Shown: one piece after another, positions 47,905 through 59,664 of the stretch
How the letters are laid out: every line of letters begins with the position of its first letter
How positions within the stretch are numbered: the first letter of the stretch is position 1
Assembly (NCBI RefSeq): GCF_902635505.1
Contig: NC_045427.1
Span: 134,649,960 to 134,713,959 of the forward strand
DNA: 64,000 nucleotides
From: Sarcophilus harrisii
Lineage: Eukaryota > Chordata > Mammalia > Dasyuromorphia > Dasyuridae
Direction: 5' to 3'
Translations under genes and position numbers: made by a program
Notes under the pieces: generated by a model
The model's database searches: none
What the model saw: only the letters and a program-made list of their open reading frames with translations
Told to the model about the DNA's origin: nothing

Positions 47905-48088
47905 CAGAGGGTCTTAATTTAGGGTATGTGAACTTTTTTTAATGTAATATATATGTATTTATTTATACACATATATGATAACGATTTCAATAGAATTGGG
48001 TTTTTTGTTAATTTTTATTCTGTGCATTAAAAATTATTCTGATAGACTTCAAAGGGGCTCATGGTACTAGAAAAGTTAAAAGCCTCTG
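47905..48088. mobile_element. hAT-type non-autonomous DNA transposon (MITE)
   Basis: Ends in imperfect inverted repeats: 'cagagggtcttaattt' at the left and the reverse of 'cagaggcttttaactttt' at the right. Near the right end 'caaaggggctcatggtacta' matches an old mammalian hAT MITE. I see no clear 8-bp target duplication. Confidence 0.55.
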
Positions 48089-48480
48089 AGTAGCTACCTT
48101 GACTTCTGCCAGCTTTTCTATATAAATTTGTCAGGTTTGAATTGGTCAGCATTTAAAGACCAAGCATAAAGGTCAATGATTTCAAAATGAAAAGCTTAAC
48201 CAGGCCACTGTGAAACTGTTTTTATAGTTATCCTAGAGGCTATGATTGGTCCTTTTAAACATTACTCTAGACACAGAATATTTTTATTAGGACAATTCAG
48301 GTGGGTGAATTCCTGATGGTAGGCGCTAGCTAAACAAGTAGAGGCAAGGGGCAAGAATGGGGATGTAGAAGTTGGGGAAAACAAAGGAAAGTATCTGGGA
48401 GGAATTTCCTCAATGGCCAAATTGAATATTTGAATGCTATATAAACAATGAACCAATAGAATTAGTATGATAAGTACTAA
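48089..48480. other. unassigned intergenic sequence
   Basis: No gene recognised; the 81-aa minus frame at 48262-48507 has no known features. Confidence 0.3.
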
Positions 48481-48484
48481 GTAC

Positions 48485-48720
48485 TGAGAAGTAGCTAGGT
48501 AGAACAACGGACAGACTGCTGGGCCTGTCGGGTTATAAAGACCAGAATTCTGACCCTAGGCAAGTCATTTAACTTCTGACTGAGTTTTCACTTATGTAAA
48601 ATGAGGATAATAATAGCACCTATCTTCCAAAGCTGTTGAGAAAATCAAAAGAGATAATATCTGTAAGCTTAAGGTCTAGCTTATAGTAGGCACTTAATAA
48701 ATGCTTGTTCTCTTTCTTCC
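48485..48720 (+). mobile_element. MIR/tRNA-type SINE
   Basis: 'gtagctaggtagaacaacgg', 'ctaggcaagtcatttaactt', 'taatagcacctatcttccaa', 'aggcacttaataaatgct'. Confidence 0.8.
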
Positions 48721-48856
48721 GGAGTATATAGTAAGCCCCTGGTTTTACTTATCCCCAATACAGCCTATGACTCACTAAGTATTTATAAACACTTACTTTG
48801 TGCCAGGTACTGTGAAAAATGCTTTATAAATATTAGCTTATTTGATCTTGAACAAA

Positions 48857-48942
48857 GTTTTTTGTTTTTACTATAGTCTGGCTCTCCAACAGTCTGAGGG
48901 ACAGTGAACTGGCCCCTATTTAAAAAGTTTGAGGACCCCTAG
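48857..48942 (-). mobile_element. hAT transposon end (OposCharlie-like)
   Basis: The reverse complement starts near 'aggggtcctcaaacttttta' and continues 'ggggccagttcactgtccct', the end of a hAT family known from opossum and other tetrapods. One end only; the family name is from memory. Confidence 0.55.
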
Positions 48943-49395
48943 TATAAAAAAAGCAGAGCCTCACTCATTACACAAATGTCAAGATCCTGCATAAGCTCTA
49001 GGAGTTGATGCTGTAAGTTTTGGTCATAAAATGGCCATTTTGGTTCCATTGTTAAGCACACAAAAAATTCTATATGTTTTATTTTCTTTATTACTGGGCC
49101 CTAAGATGCTGTTCCCAGTTAAGTTGAAAGGGACAAAAGAAGGCTAATGGTGCAGGATTAGTTTTTTTGATGCATGAGACCCTCCATCTTTGAGTCTATC
49201 TCTTTTATTTCATTGTTAATCCAGTGAACTTCAGCTTCTGGAAAACCAACTCTGAATTCCTTTGTTGGAGTCACTCAGCAGATCATTTCCCCATCAAGTC
49301 TACAATCATAACAAATTACCCCTTGATTTTTTTTTTTTTTTTACTGTATTCTATTGACATTATTCCCCAAAATAGGCTTCCATGACCTCTATTCC
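48943..49395. other. unassigned intergenic sequence
   Basis: No gene or confident repeat, apart from a T-run at 49327-49342. Confidence 0.3.
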
Positions 49396-49660
49396 CAGGT
49401 ATATAAATTGAGGCAGAATGAAATGAGTAGAACTATGAAAACAATATCTATTGATTACAACAATGTAAATGGAAAGATTAAAAACAACAAGACCAAACTG
49501 AATATTGTGTAATTATGATGGCCAAAATTGGCCTCAGAAAAGAGTTTAGAGAAGTATAACTCCCTCCCTCATTTGCAGAGGTGGAGGACTGTGGATATGT
49601 CGTGCAGGTAATGTCAGACATAGTTATGATATCTTGGTTTCACTAAATTTCAGAATTATT
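49396..49660 (+). mobile_element. old L1 3' region
   Basis: 'gaatgaaatgagtagaacta', 'acaacaatgtaaatggaaag', 'ctccctcatttgcagaggtg': the 3' end of an older L1 subfamily, also seen at 59190-59640. It is interrupted by the next insertion. Confidence 0.6.
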
Positions 49661-50070
49661 ATTATTATTTTTTTATTTAATAGCCTTTTATTTACAGGAT
49701 ATATACATGGGTAACTTTACAGCATTAACAACTGCCAAACCTCTTGTTCCAATTTCTGTAGAAAAAGAATCAGACTCTGAAATATTGTACAATTAGCTTG
49801 TGAAGGAAATCAAAAATGCAGGTGTGCATAAATATAGGGATTGGGAATTCAATGTAATGGTTTTTAGTCATCTCCCAGAGTTCTTTTTCTGGGCATAGCT
49901 AGTTCAGTTCATTACTGCTCCATTGGAAATGATTTGGTTGATCTCGTTGCTGAGGATGGCCTGGTCCATCAGAACTGGTCATCATATAGTATTGTTGTTG
50001 AAGTATATAATGATCTCCTGGTCCTGCTCATTTCACTCAGCATCAGTTCATGTAAGTCTCTCCAGGCCTT
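49661..50070 (-). mobile_element. L1 3' end insertion with target duplication
   Basis: Flanked by exact 14-bp copies of 'atttcagaattatt' at 49647-49660 and 50071-50084. Inside is the reversed L1 3' end, from T-rich 'atagccttttatttacagga' to 'catgtaagtctctccaggc'. The G-rich part of the 3' UTR is missing relative to 18684-19497. The 77-aa frame is L1 antisense. Confidence 0.9.
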
Positions 50071-50084
50071 ATTTCAGAATTATT

Positions 50085-52275
50085 TTTATCTATTTCATTA
50101 AATGTTTGTCAATTATATTTAAATTAATTTTGAGTGATTGTTTAAAAATTTTTTGAGTTCCAAATTATCTCTCCTTCCCACTTCTTCCCCTTCTTTGATT
50201 GAGCAATTTGATTTTGATTATGCATGAGAAGTTATGCAAAACATATTTCCATATTAGCCATGTTGCAAGAGAAAACTCAGACAAATTTTTTAAAAATAAA
50301 GTAAAAAGAGGTATGCTTCAATTTGCACTCAGAGGTCATCAGTTCTTTCTCTGAAAGTGGATAGCATTTTTTTTCATCTTAAGTCCTTTGAAATTCTTTT
50401 GGATCATTATCTTGGTCAGAATAGCCAAGTCTTTTATAGTTGATAGTTGTTACAGTGATGCTATTAACCATGTTTTCCTGGTTTTCTCATTTTTTTCATT
50501 TTGTATCAGTTCATATAAGTCTTCCTGAGTTCTTCTGAAATCATTCTACTTATAATTTCTTATAGTAGAATATCATAATTAAGTATCACAACTTGTTTAG
50601 CTATTTTATCCAATTGATGGGCATCCCTTCAATTTCCAAATCTTTGCCACTACAAAAAGCTACTAAAATATTTTTGTACAAATAGCTCTTTTTCCCTTTT
50701 CTTTGATCTCTGTGGGATACAGACCTAATATCTGGGTCAAAGGATCTGCACAATTTTATAACCTTTTCAGTGTAATTATAAATTGTTTTCCAGAATGATT
50801 GGAGTAGTTCATAACTCCACTAATGATGTATTTGTTTTGCAGCTTTTCCACATCCCCACTAGCATTTGTCATTTTCCTTTTTTGCCATGTTAGCCAATCT
50901 AATAGATATGAGGTGATATCTCAGAGTTGTTTTAATTTATATTTCTCTAATCAGTAGTGATTTAAAACTTTTTTAATGTGACTATTAATAGCTTTTATTT
51001 ATCTTTTGAAAAGTGCCTGTTCATATCCTTTGACCATTTATGAGCTGAAGAATGGCTCTTTTTTATATATAAATTTACTTCAGTTCCCTGTATATCTAAG
51101 AAATGAGGTCTTTCTCAGAGAAACTTACTGCAAAAATTCCTCCCCATTCCATTTCCTGTTTTCCTTTTAATTTTAACTGCATTGTATTTCTACTGTGATT
51201 CTATTCTATATGTAATTCTATATCCCAAAGAGGTCTTAAAGGAAGGAAAGGGATCCACATGTGCAAAAATGTTTGTGGAGGCCCTTTTTATAGTGACAAG
51301 AAACTGGAAACTGAGTGGATGCCCATCAGTTGAAGAATGGCTGAATAAATTGTGATATATGAATGTTATTGCATATTATTTTTCTATAAGAAACTATCTG
51401 CAGGATGATTTCAGAGAGGCCTGGAGAGTCTTACATGAACTGATGCTAAGTGGAACCAAGAGATCATTGTGCATGGGAACAAGAAGATTGTATGATGATC
51501 AATTCTGATGGACATGGCTCTCTTCAACAAAGAGATGATTCAGACCAGTTCCAATGATCTTGTGATGAAGAGAGGACTGTGTAAACTCAGTGTGGTTCAC
51601 AACATAGCATTTTCACTCTTTTTGTTGTTGTTTGCTTGCATTTTATTTTTTCTTATCTTTTTCTGATTTGATTTTATTTTTCTTGTACAGCAAGATAATT
51701 GTATAAATATGTATGCATATATTGGATTTAACATATATTTCTACCATGTTTAACATATATTGGACTACTTGTCATTTAGAGGAGAGGGTAGGGGAAGGAG
51801 GGGAAAATTTGGAACACAAGGTTTTGCAAGGGTCAATGTTGAAAAATTATCCTTACATATGTTTTGAAAATAAAAAGCTTTAATAAAAAAACAATAATTT
51901 TGACTGTATCGATTTTGTTTGGGCAAAATCTTTTTTAATTTCATATAATCAAAATAATCTATTTAATTTCCTACAATCCCCTCTATCTCTTGTTTGGATG
52001 TAAATTTTTATCTTATCCATAGATCTGACAGGCACATTTTCCCATGCTCCCCTGAGATTAATTTTGATGTCTTCCTTTTTTTCTAAATCATTTATACATT
52101 TTTTACTTTATCTTGGCATACAGTGTGAGATGTTGGGCTATGACTACTTTCTCCTAAATTGCTTTCCAGTTTTACCAGCAATTTTTTGTCAAATGTTGAT
52201 TTCTTACTCCAAAAGCTTGGTTTTTAGGATTATCAAACATTAGAGTTCTGTGGTCATTTACTCAGGTCTTCATTG
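50085..52275 (-). mobile_element. L1 3' part, interrupted by another L1
   Basis: Antisense ORF2 end and 3' UTR: 'tgggtcaaaggatctgcaca', 'taactccactaatgatgtat', 'gtgatatctcagagttgttt', 'ttgaaaagtgcctgttcata'. It continues after the insertion with 'gattttgtttgggcaaaatc' and 'gatctgacaggcacattttc'. The 51185-51896 copy splits it. Confidence 0.85.
51185..51896 (+). mobile_element. L1 3' end nested in opposite orientation
   Basis: 'tatcccaaagaggtcttaaa', 'gatgcccatcagttgaagaa', 'atgaactgatgctaagtgga' and the tail 'gttttgaaaataaaaagctt'. A likely target duplication is 'attttaactgcattg' at 51170-51184 against 'attttgactgtatcg' at 51897-51911 (three mismatches). Confidence 0.85.
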
Positions 52276-53575
52276 AAAATCTCATTGGCCTTTTATGTTG
52301 TTGTAATTATGTGAATTGTTTTTCTGGTCAGCAGTTGATACAAGTCTCCACAGTTTTCTCTGAAACCATCACTTTTTCTTTTATGTACAATGATGCATAT
52401 TAATATAATATGATTTGTTCAGCCATTCTCTGCCTTATAGGGACTCTCTTAGTTTCCAGTTCTTTGTCACTACAAAAAGAACTATGTCCAAAGGACTGTG
52501 GAACTGAGTATATCTTTTGATCCAGCAACGTCACTGTTGATCATAAAAGAGGGGAAAGGACCCACGTGTATAAAAATGTCTGTAGCAGTCTTTTTGTGGT
52601 ACCAAGGGATTGGAAATTTAGTGGATGCCCATCAATTGGAGAATGGCTGAATAGGTTGTAGTGTGTGAATGTGATGCAATATTGTTGTTCCATGAGAAAT
52701 GATGAGTGGGCTAGATGATTCCTGAAAGACCTGGGGGAAAAAAAATTACTTGCATTAATGCTGAGTGAGATGGGCAGAGCTCAAAGAACATTATGTGTTG
52801 ATCAACTACGAATAGACTTAGCTCTACTCAGCAATGTGTTGATCCAAGACAATTCCAATAAACTTGGGATGGAAAATGCTATCAACCTCCAGAAAGAATA
52901 CTATAGAGACTGAATGTGGATCAAAACATACTATTTTCACCTTTTTGTTGTTTGTTTTTCTTTCTCATAATTTTTCTCCTGATTTTTCTTGCACAACATG
53001 ACAAATATAGAAATATGTTTAAAAGGATTGTACATTTATAACCTATAATAAATTTCTTGTTGTCCTGGGAGGGGGGAGGTGAATAAGGGAAAAAAAATTT
53101 GAAACACAAATTCTTACAAAAGTAAATGCTGAAGACATGTATTTGGAAAAATAAAATACTATTGGGGGGGGGAGTTGCTATAAATATTTTTTTGTATATA
53201 TAAGTTCTTTCCCTCATTCTTTGATCTCTTTGGGATATAGACTGGCAGCATTACTAGGTCAAAGGATATGCACTATTTAATAACATTTTGGGCATAGTTC
53301 CAAATTGCCTTCTAGAATGACTGGACCAATTCACAGCTCCACCAACATGACATCAATGTCCTTGTTTTCCTGCATTCCCCCCAGTTGTTACTTTTCTCTT
53401 TTTTTCTTTTTATCAACACTGCTGATCTGATAGGTGTGAAGTAGAACCTCAAAGTTGCTTTAATTTGTATTTATTTAATTAATTGGTGTTTGGGCAACAT
53501 TTATTCATCTAGCTATTTAAAAAAAAACTAATTTCATATCTTCTAACCATTTATCAATTGAAAAATAGCCATGTA
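52276..53575 (-). mobile_element. second antisense L1 3' part, interrupted
   Basis: The left part 52276-52479 ends 'gtcactacaaaaag'. The right part resumes at about 53172 with 'ttgctataaatattttttt' and runs through 'ttcacagctccaccaacatg' and 'ctgatctgataggtgtgaag'. In uninterrupted relatives here these two pieces are adjacent. Confidence 0.8.
52480..53170 (+). mobile_element. L1 3' end nested in opposite orientation
   Basis: 'ggatgcccatcaattggaga', 'gaaatgatgagtgggctaga', 'gatccaagacaattccaata', then the 3' UTR ending 'ggaaaaataaaatactatt'. The same subfamily as 10180-10957. The 98-aa minus frame is an artefact. Confidence 0.85.
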
Positions 53576-54415
53576 GAGTCAATTTTACAAGAAATTGAAA
53601 CACAAAAAATGTGAAATGACTTTTTCAAGGTCAAGAGTAATAAGTAGCTGAGACAGAACTTCAGATAAGGTTCTCTGATTCTGAATCCAGTTTGCAGATG
53701 GCACAAAGCTGAGAGATGTAGTTGTCATTTTGAACAATAGACTTATGTTAGAAGAAGATTACTGATTTTTTAAAAAGAGCTTTACAGCAGGGAGACACTT
53801 GAGATTAATGAAAATACATCACAATTTTCCAAATGCAACCCAGCCCATCTCTTCCTCTTATTCAATTCTGGGTCAAACTCATTGTCCATCTGTAGTACTT
53901 GTCCAAGATAAAAATGTCCTGATGAATTAATTCAATAAACTGTTCATTTAATACTCCTGTGGTTCTACAATCTCAATATTATGGATATTTACTCCAATAA
54001 TGCAGACTGTAACCAGCCCCAATGATCTCTATCTTTTCTTTAATTCAATTTTATTTGTTGTTGTTGTTGTTGTTAGTTCTGAACTCTCTTCCTTCTCTCT
54101 CCTCTATTCATTGAACAAGCAAGAAAGAGAAAACCTATTATAACATGTAAAATCAATCAAAAATTTATCAAGAGTGCACTATGTGTCGGGCATTATGCTT
54201 AGCTTTGGGAATAGAAAAGAGGCAAAAGACAGTTCCAAGAAAAACAAATTCCTTCAATTAGCAATGTTTAAAGATATCTCTATGTATACATGTACTTATA
54301 TATTTGTATATGTATATGCCTCAATCTGAGTTCTAGTTTCATCACCTTTGTATTTGGAGGTGGACAATATGTTTCATTATGTATCCTCTGAAGATTATTA
54401 TGTATCCTCTGGGGC
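53576..54415. other. mostly unassigned; worn SINE and old repeat
   Basis: 53600-53705 resembles an antisense MIR ('aaatgactttttcaaggtca'). 54140-54250 belongs to the unnamed old repeat ('attatgcttagctttgggaa'). A short (TTG)n lies at 54054-54074. No gene. Confidence 0.4.
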
Positions 54416-55392
54416 TAGTTATTGCACTGATGATTGTTCACAATTCTCATAGCTGTTTGTCTTTTCAATATTGTTGTCATTATATGAATTGTTCTCCTGA
54501 TTCTTTTCCTTTGCATCAATTTATACAAATCTTCCCATTTCTCTGAAACCATCCCTTTCATCATTTCTTACAGAAAAAAACAATAATATTCCATCATATT
54601 CATAAACCATAATTAGTTCCACCATTCCCCAGAGACTGAGCATCTCCTTAGTTTTCAATTCTTTGCCACTATGAAAAGTTACTACAAATATTGTTGTAAA
54701 TATGGATCTTTTTCTTCTCTGATTTCTTTGATGTATAAACCTAATAGTGGCATTGCTGGGTCAAAGGACATTACAATCTAATAGATTTTAAAGCATATTT
54801 ACAAAATTTTTTCAGAATGGCTAGGCTGATTCATAGCTCTATCAACAGTACATTAAAATATTTGTTTTCAAAACATAACCCTTCCAACATTTGTCATTTT
54901 CTCTTTTTTAGTAAGTTTTGCTAGTCTGATGAGTGTGAAATGAAACCTTAGGATTGTTTTAATTGGCATTTCTTTGATTTTTAATTATTTAGAACATTTT
55001 TTCATCTGACTTGAGAGATTGGGTTTCTTCCTCTGAAAAGTGCCAATTGACTACTTGTTAATTAGTAAATAGGTGTAATTCTTCTAAATTTGAATCAGAT
55101 CCCTAAATAGCTTTGAAATAATACTTCAGAGAAATATGTTGCATGATCTCCCTTCCATTTTTTCCTTTTTAAGGTAATTTTAGCTGCACTGACTTTACTT
55201 GTGCAAAATACTTTTAAATTTATATAATCAAAATTATCCTATTTTCCTCCAGTGAACTTCTCTATCTCATTTGATCACAAATTCTTCCCCTAAATATAGG
55301 TCTGACAAGTAATTTCTTCCATGCTCCTCTAATTTATTTATGATGTCACCCTTTATATTTAAATTATGTACCCATGTAGAGCTTGTTTGTGT

Positions 55393-55433
<41 letters not shown>

Positions 55434-55880
55434 TTCCTGACTATTTACCATTTTTTGCAAGGTTTGGTTTTTTGTTTTTTTTTTTTGGCCAAACATTACA
55501 TTCTTGTCCCAGCAGCTGGGATGGAGATGGTATCTTGGATTTCTGACTTGGAACTGGATGGTGAGTAACAGAGCTGCTAAATGACACTCATGCCTGTATC
55601 CTGTGATAATTCAGGGATCCTGAGGCTCTTTTTCTGTCCCAGTGCCAGTTTCCAGCCTCTTTCAGTCTCTGAACACTAGAATGCTCTGCAATTTATACTC
55701 CTGGCTAGAATGTGTCTCTAATTTCTAGAAATCTGTCTCCTTAAGCTGACTTGGACTAGGAAAATGGCTATGATGTTTTTATTTGTAACTCACAATTTGT
55801 TTTCTACATGATTTTGGAGAAGGTATTGAGGGGAGAATTAAGAACTTCCTACTATTTGGCCATCTTGACTCTTGCTTCCC
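54416..55880 (-). mobile_element. L1 with 3' part and 5' end, middle missing
   Basis: 54416-55490 is antisense ORF2 end and 3' UTR ('ctgggtcaaaggacattaca', 'tctgatgagtgtgaaatgaa'), with a (TG)n at 55399-55431. 55500-55880 reads as the antisense L1 5' region, ending 'ggccatcttgactcttgctt', the start of marsupial L1 5' UTRs. Most of ORF1 and ORF2 lies between these in a full L1 and is absent here. Confidence 0.6.
55399..55431. repeat. (TG)n microsatellite
   Basis: About 16 perfect TG units. Confidence 0.98.
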
Positions 55881-56295
55881 CCAGTGAACACATTTAATTG
55901 CCACATCCAATGACCTTTTCTCATCCCCATTTTCTTAGCCTCCTGGTAGCTTTTTACACTGTCAGTCACCTTCTTGTTGTCTTTTTAGGTTTTCTGTGAG
56001 TCTGCTCTTATCTTGGCTTCTTAACAGTCTTCTTTGCTGGATCTTCATCCAGATTATGCTCAATAAAGGTGAGTGTTCTTAAGACCTGCCCTAGATCCAT
56101 TTTGTATGCAACTACTATGTACCAAACACAAAGGGATACAAATAACAATGAAAGACAGTCCCTGATCTCAAGAAGTTCACTAATGAGTTTAATGAGAGGA
56201 GACAACAGGCAAAAAATAAAACCAAACTATGTATTCACATGGTATAATTGTACCCAGTACATAGTAGGCACTTAATAAATGCTTATTGATTATGA
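55881..56295 (+). mobile_element. L2-type LINE fragment, old repeat and tail
   Basis: 55885-56045 is ORF2-derived L2 text. 56100-56225 is the unnamed old repeat ('agtccctgatctcaagaagt'). 56255-56290 is an L2 tail ('agtaggcacttaataaatgc'). Confidence 0.55.
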
Positions 56296-57184
56296 TCCAA
56301 TCTTGCCCCTCCTGTACTCTTATCCATGTCCTTCCATAAACTCACAAGTAGAGTTCACTTAATATGCCAGTGAACTTTATTGTTAATTCTCTGTAATCTG
56401 TGACAGAATTGGATGATGGGGCCAATCCCAGAAATCAATCTGGCAGATATGTTTTCGACCTTTTGTTCCACCTACAGTCACTCTAGGAAAGTTTTCAAGT
56501 GTAATTATAGAATAGAGGATTCCCAGGGGCCTACAAACAGATCTGGAAACAGAAAAATAACTTATCAGTTTCCACTAAAACACAATTAAAATTAGGGTTG
56601 CTCAAAGGGAGTACCTCTAACATTCGACTGAGTTCCTCTTTTCCAGAGAATCCTATGCACCCCATCCCCCCCAAAAAACTCACAATACTACTCTGTGGTT
56701 TAAACTTCTTTCAGAAAGCAAACATATTTGTCATGGAGACAGCACTGGGAAAGAGGCTGCTAAAACATCCACTCCCTTCCCATTGAGCCTGGAAGTCCAA
56801 ATTACTCATGGCACTTTGCACTCTGAATAGGATAAAACCAAAGATCTATAAGGACAATCCCTTTCTTTTCTCAAGAAACATACTGCATCAGAGATGCTTC
56901 CTCTTTCTAGGTCTAATTCTTGAACTCTTTAACTTCATAGCTCTATCTGACATTGCCCACAAGGCAACTTCTCTTTTTTTTTTTCTCCAAAAAGTACATT
57001 TTGTTAAGGAGAATTTGATATTGCACCCCACACAATTTCACTCCTGAAGACAAGGCAACTTCTAAAGCTGGTGCTATCCAGGAGGTCTTCCTTCACTTCT
57101 ACAAAGTTAGATTCTGGTACCATACTATGTAGAGGATTCAAAATTCTCTCTATATAAGAATTGGGATTCATAAATATTGCCCAT
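56296..57184. other. unassigned intergenic sequence
   Basis: The longest stretch in the right half without a clear repeat. Short frames at 56598-56786 and 56808-57047 lack recognisable domains. Confidence 0.35.
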
Positions 57185-57485
57185 AAATTACCCTCTCAAG
57201 TCAGAATGTAAGCTCATGCTTACCTTTGCCATATACTTTTTTTTTAAAATCTCAATAGCATTTTATTTTCCTAATTATCATCAATATTCATTTTTGTAAT
57301 ATTTTTGAGTTACAATTTTTCTCCTTCCCTCTTCACTTCCCAAGACAGCAAATAATCTGATATAGATTACACATGTGCAATCATTTAAAAAATATTTCCA
57401 TATTAGATGCTTCTATTTCATACTTGTCATCCCAGCACCCGGCATTTACTGAGTGCTTAATAACTGCTTGCTGACTGATCAGTCC
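57185..57485 (+). mobile_element. L2-type tail split by an antisense L1 3' UTR scrap
   Basis: An L2 tail starts ('cagaatgtaagctcatgctt') and ends ('actgagtgcttaataactgc'). About 57238-57415 between them is an antisense L1 3' UTR fragment ('ctccttccctcttcacttcc'). Confidence 0.55.
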
Positions 57486-57554
57486 AGGAATAGGAACTCA
57501 CGGACAACCTCTTCTATTTGGACACTAAATAGTACATCTTTTATGCTAAATCGT

Positions 57555-57715
57555 TTAGCAGGAGCAGCTAGGTGGTACAGTAGATAGAGCACTAGCCCTG
57601 AAATCAGGAGGACCCAAATTTAAATCTGGCCTCAGACACTTAACATTTCCTAACTGTGTGATCCTGAGCAAGTCACTTTACCCCAATTGCCTCAGCCAAG
57701 AAAAATTATTTTGCA
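57555..57715 (+). mobile_element. tRNA-derived SINE, marsupial type
   Basis: 'gcagctaggtggtacagtag', 'agccctgaaatcaggaggac', 'ctcagacacttaacatttcc': full length. Confidence 0.93.
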
Positions 57716-57899
57716 AACATCTATCTTTCTGCTTTAGATCTTCATTGGTATTGCTAACAAGCACATAACTTAAAAGAGTTATCTCTGGAGCTGAATCTAT
57801 TTCGGAATCTTGGATAGCAAATCCATAAGAAGTGTCTTATCACTTTCTCTTGGAGAAGAGACTTTAAAACTTGATTTTTGCTCTAGATAATACATAGAA

Positions 57900-58205
57900 C
57901 AGCAAATAACTTTAGAAATCATCTGGTTTTTCTTCCCCTCACTTTACAATGAATAAATTGATACTCAGAGAGGTAAATGATTTGATTAATGTTTTATATG
58001 GGTTAGAAGTAATAGAATATGGATTTAAACCCAGATTTACACTTCAGATCTAGGTTCTTTTTACTACATCAGGTGCTACCTGATCAAATATTATTTGTTT
58101 TAGTCAGGATTACAAAACTACTGCATGTCTGAGGCGGGATTTGAAGTCCAGTCCTCCTGACTTCAGGGCTTGTGGTCTATCCACCACTTAGCTACCTTAC
58201 TTTCT
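57900..58205 (-). mobile_element. two antisense SINE fragments
   Basis: 57900-58085 is a worn MIR ('aatgaataaattgatactca'). 58095-58205 is a SINE head in antisense ('gtccagtcctcctgacttca', 'tatccaccacttagctacct'). Confidence 0.65.
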
Positions 58206-58315
58206 TAAATCAATAAACAATAAACAAAGTAGAACTTACTTCCCCAAAAAGTTCAGTATATGGGGTTTTTAAACATTTTTATTTATTTTTCCATTTCAAG
58301 CAGCAAATATTTTTA

Positions 58316-58319
58316 TTCA

Positions 58320-58357
<38 letters not shown>

Positions 58358-58382
58358 ACACACACAGACACACACACACACA
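58316..58382. repeat. (TC)n-(CA)n compound microsatellite
   Basis: A TC array, one 'tatc' interruption, then CA units. Confidence 0.95.
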
Positions 58383-59040
58383 AACTGAGCAATTTTTAAA
58401 AAATCTACTCACTTTTAATCTCAATATCTTTCATTCAAGTATATTTTCCAATGTATTTGGCTGACAAATATGTTTTATTTTGTACTTATTTACTGTCTAC
58501 TCCACCCCCTCCCTTCTGGTTTTATATACAAATGCTCTTAGGAAGATCTGACTCATTCCAAGTTTTTTTTGGTACCCTTATTTTTCCCACAATTCCTTTT
58601 TGCTTCATAGTGAGATGAGGTGACACTGCTCATATATCTTACTAACCACTTCTGTAATATTTTACAAATAAACTTGTTCTCTAAAGAGATATTGCCTGCA
58701 TCTTCCATGCTTCTCCATTTCTCAGTTTCAAACATGAGGAAAAGGGCAAATATTGGTGCTATAGACAGAAGTAGTCAAATCAGAAAGACAAGAAAGTTAG
58801 GGGAAAAGTTTGGAATGTATTGACTTTAAAGTGACAAAAGAAATATTCTGGAATAAGTGGAGAATTCAGAAAAAGAGGCCAGAATTATACTCATATGTAT
58901 AGAGGCAATGTTTGAAGACACTGAATAGACTGGACAGCGGATCGAGGGCCAAGACCAAAACCCTGACAAAGACCTATGCTATGAAGCAGAGAAAATTGAT
59001 CCACCAAAGGAAAAGAGAATATCAGTTAGAAAAAGAGGAG
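58383..59040. other. unassigned intergenic sequence
   Basis: No gene recognised; a worn antisense L1-like stretch is possible at 58430-58560. Confidence 0.3.
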
Positions 59041-59044
59041 ATCG

Positions 59045-59190
59045 GGGCAGCTAGGTGGTACAGTGGATAAAGCACCAGCCCTGAAGTCAGGACGACCTGA
59101 GTTCAAATATGGTCTCAGACACTTGACACTTCCTATCTGTGTGATCCTGGGCAAGTCTCTTAACCCCAATTGCCTTAGCAAAGAAAAAGA
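59045..59190 (+). mobile_element. tRNA-derived SINE, marsupial type
   Basis: 'gcagctaggtggtacagtgg', 'agccctgaagtcaggacgac', 'taaccccaattgccttagc': full length. Confidence 0.95.
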
Positions 59191-59645
59191 GGAGGTGTTG
59201 CTGTACTTTAGAAAAAGACAAAAATGAAGAATATAGAGAAGTATGGAAAGACTTAAATGAACTGATGAAAAGTGAAGTAAGCAGAGGCAGGAAACAATAT
59301 TACAACAAAATTAACAGGAAACAATCATTACAACAATGAAGATGGAAAGAATAATCACCACAAAACCATGAAAGATGAACATTGTAAAATGCCCCCAAAG
59401 AATAGGTAGAAGACATTTTCTCTCCATTAATTTCTGAGTGGGTGGAAATCTATGGATATGAAATATTATGTATAAGGTACACATTTGTTTGTGCTTGTAT
59501 TTCTTGATCTATTGACTAATTTTGCTGATTCTATTTCTTTTAAAAATTGTTTTATGGAATGACTTTTTGGGATTGTGAAGAGAAAAAAGGACACAAGAAA
59601 TGTAGGTGGTATAAAAATAAAAAATGGCAATAAGATTTTCTTTAA
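59191..59645 (+). mobile_element. old L1 3' region
   Basis: 'atgaactgatgaaaagtgaa', 'acaacaatgaagatggaaag' and an A-run end; relative of 49396-49660. Confidence 0.6.
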
Positions 59646-59664
59646 AAAAAAAAAAAGGGTGGGG

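Noticed and set aside
56598-57047. Short + strand frames in the long unassigned stretch
   Set aside because: 60-80 aa, no domain, no splice context; expected by chance.
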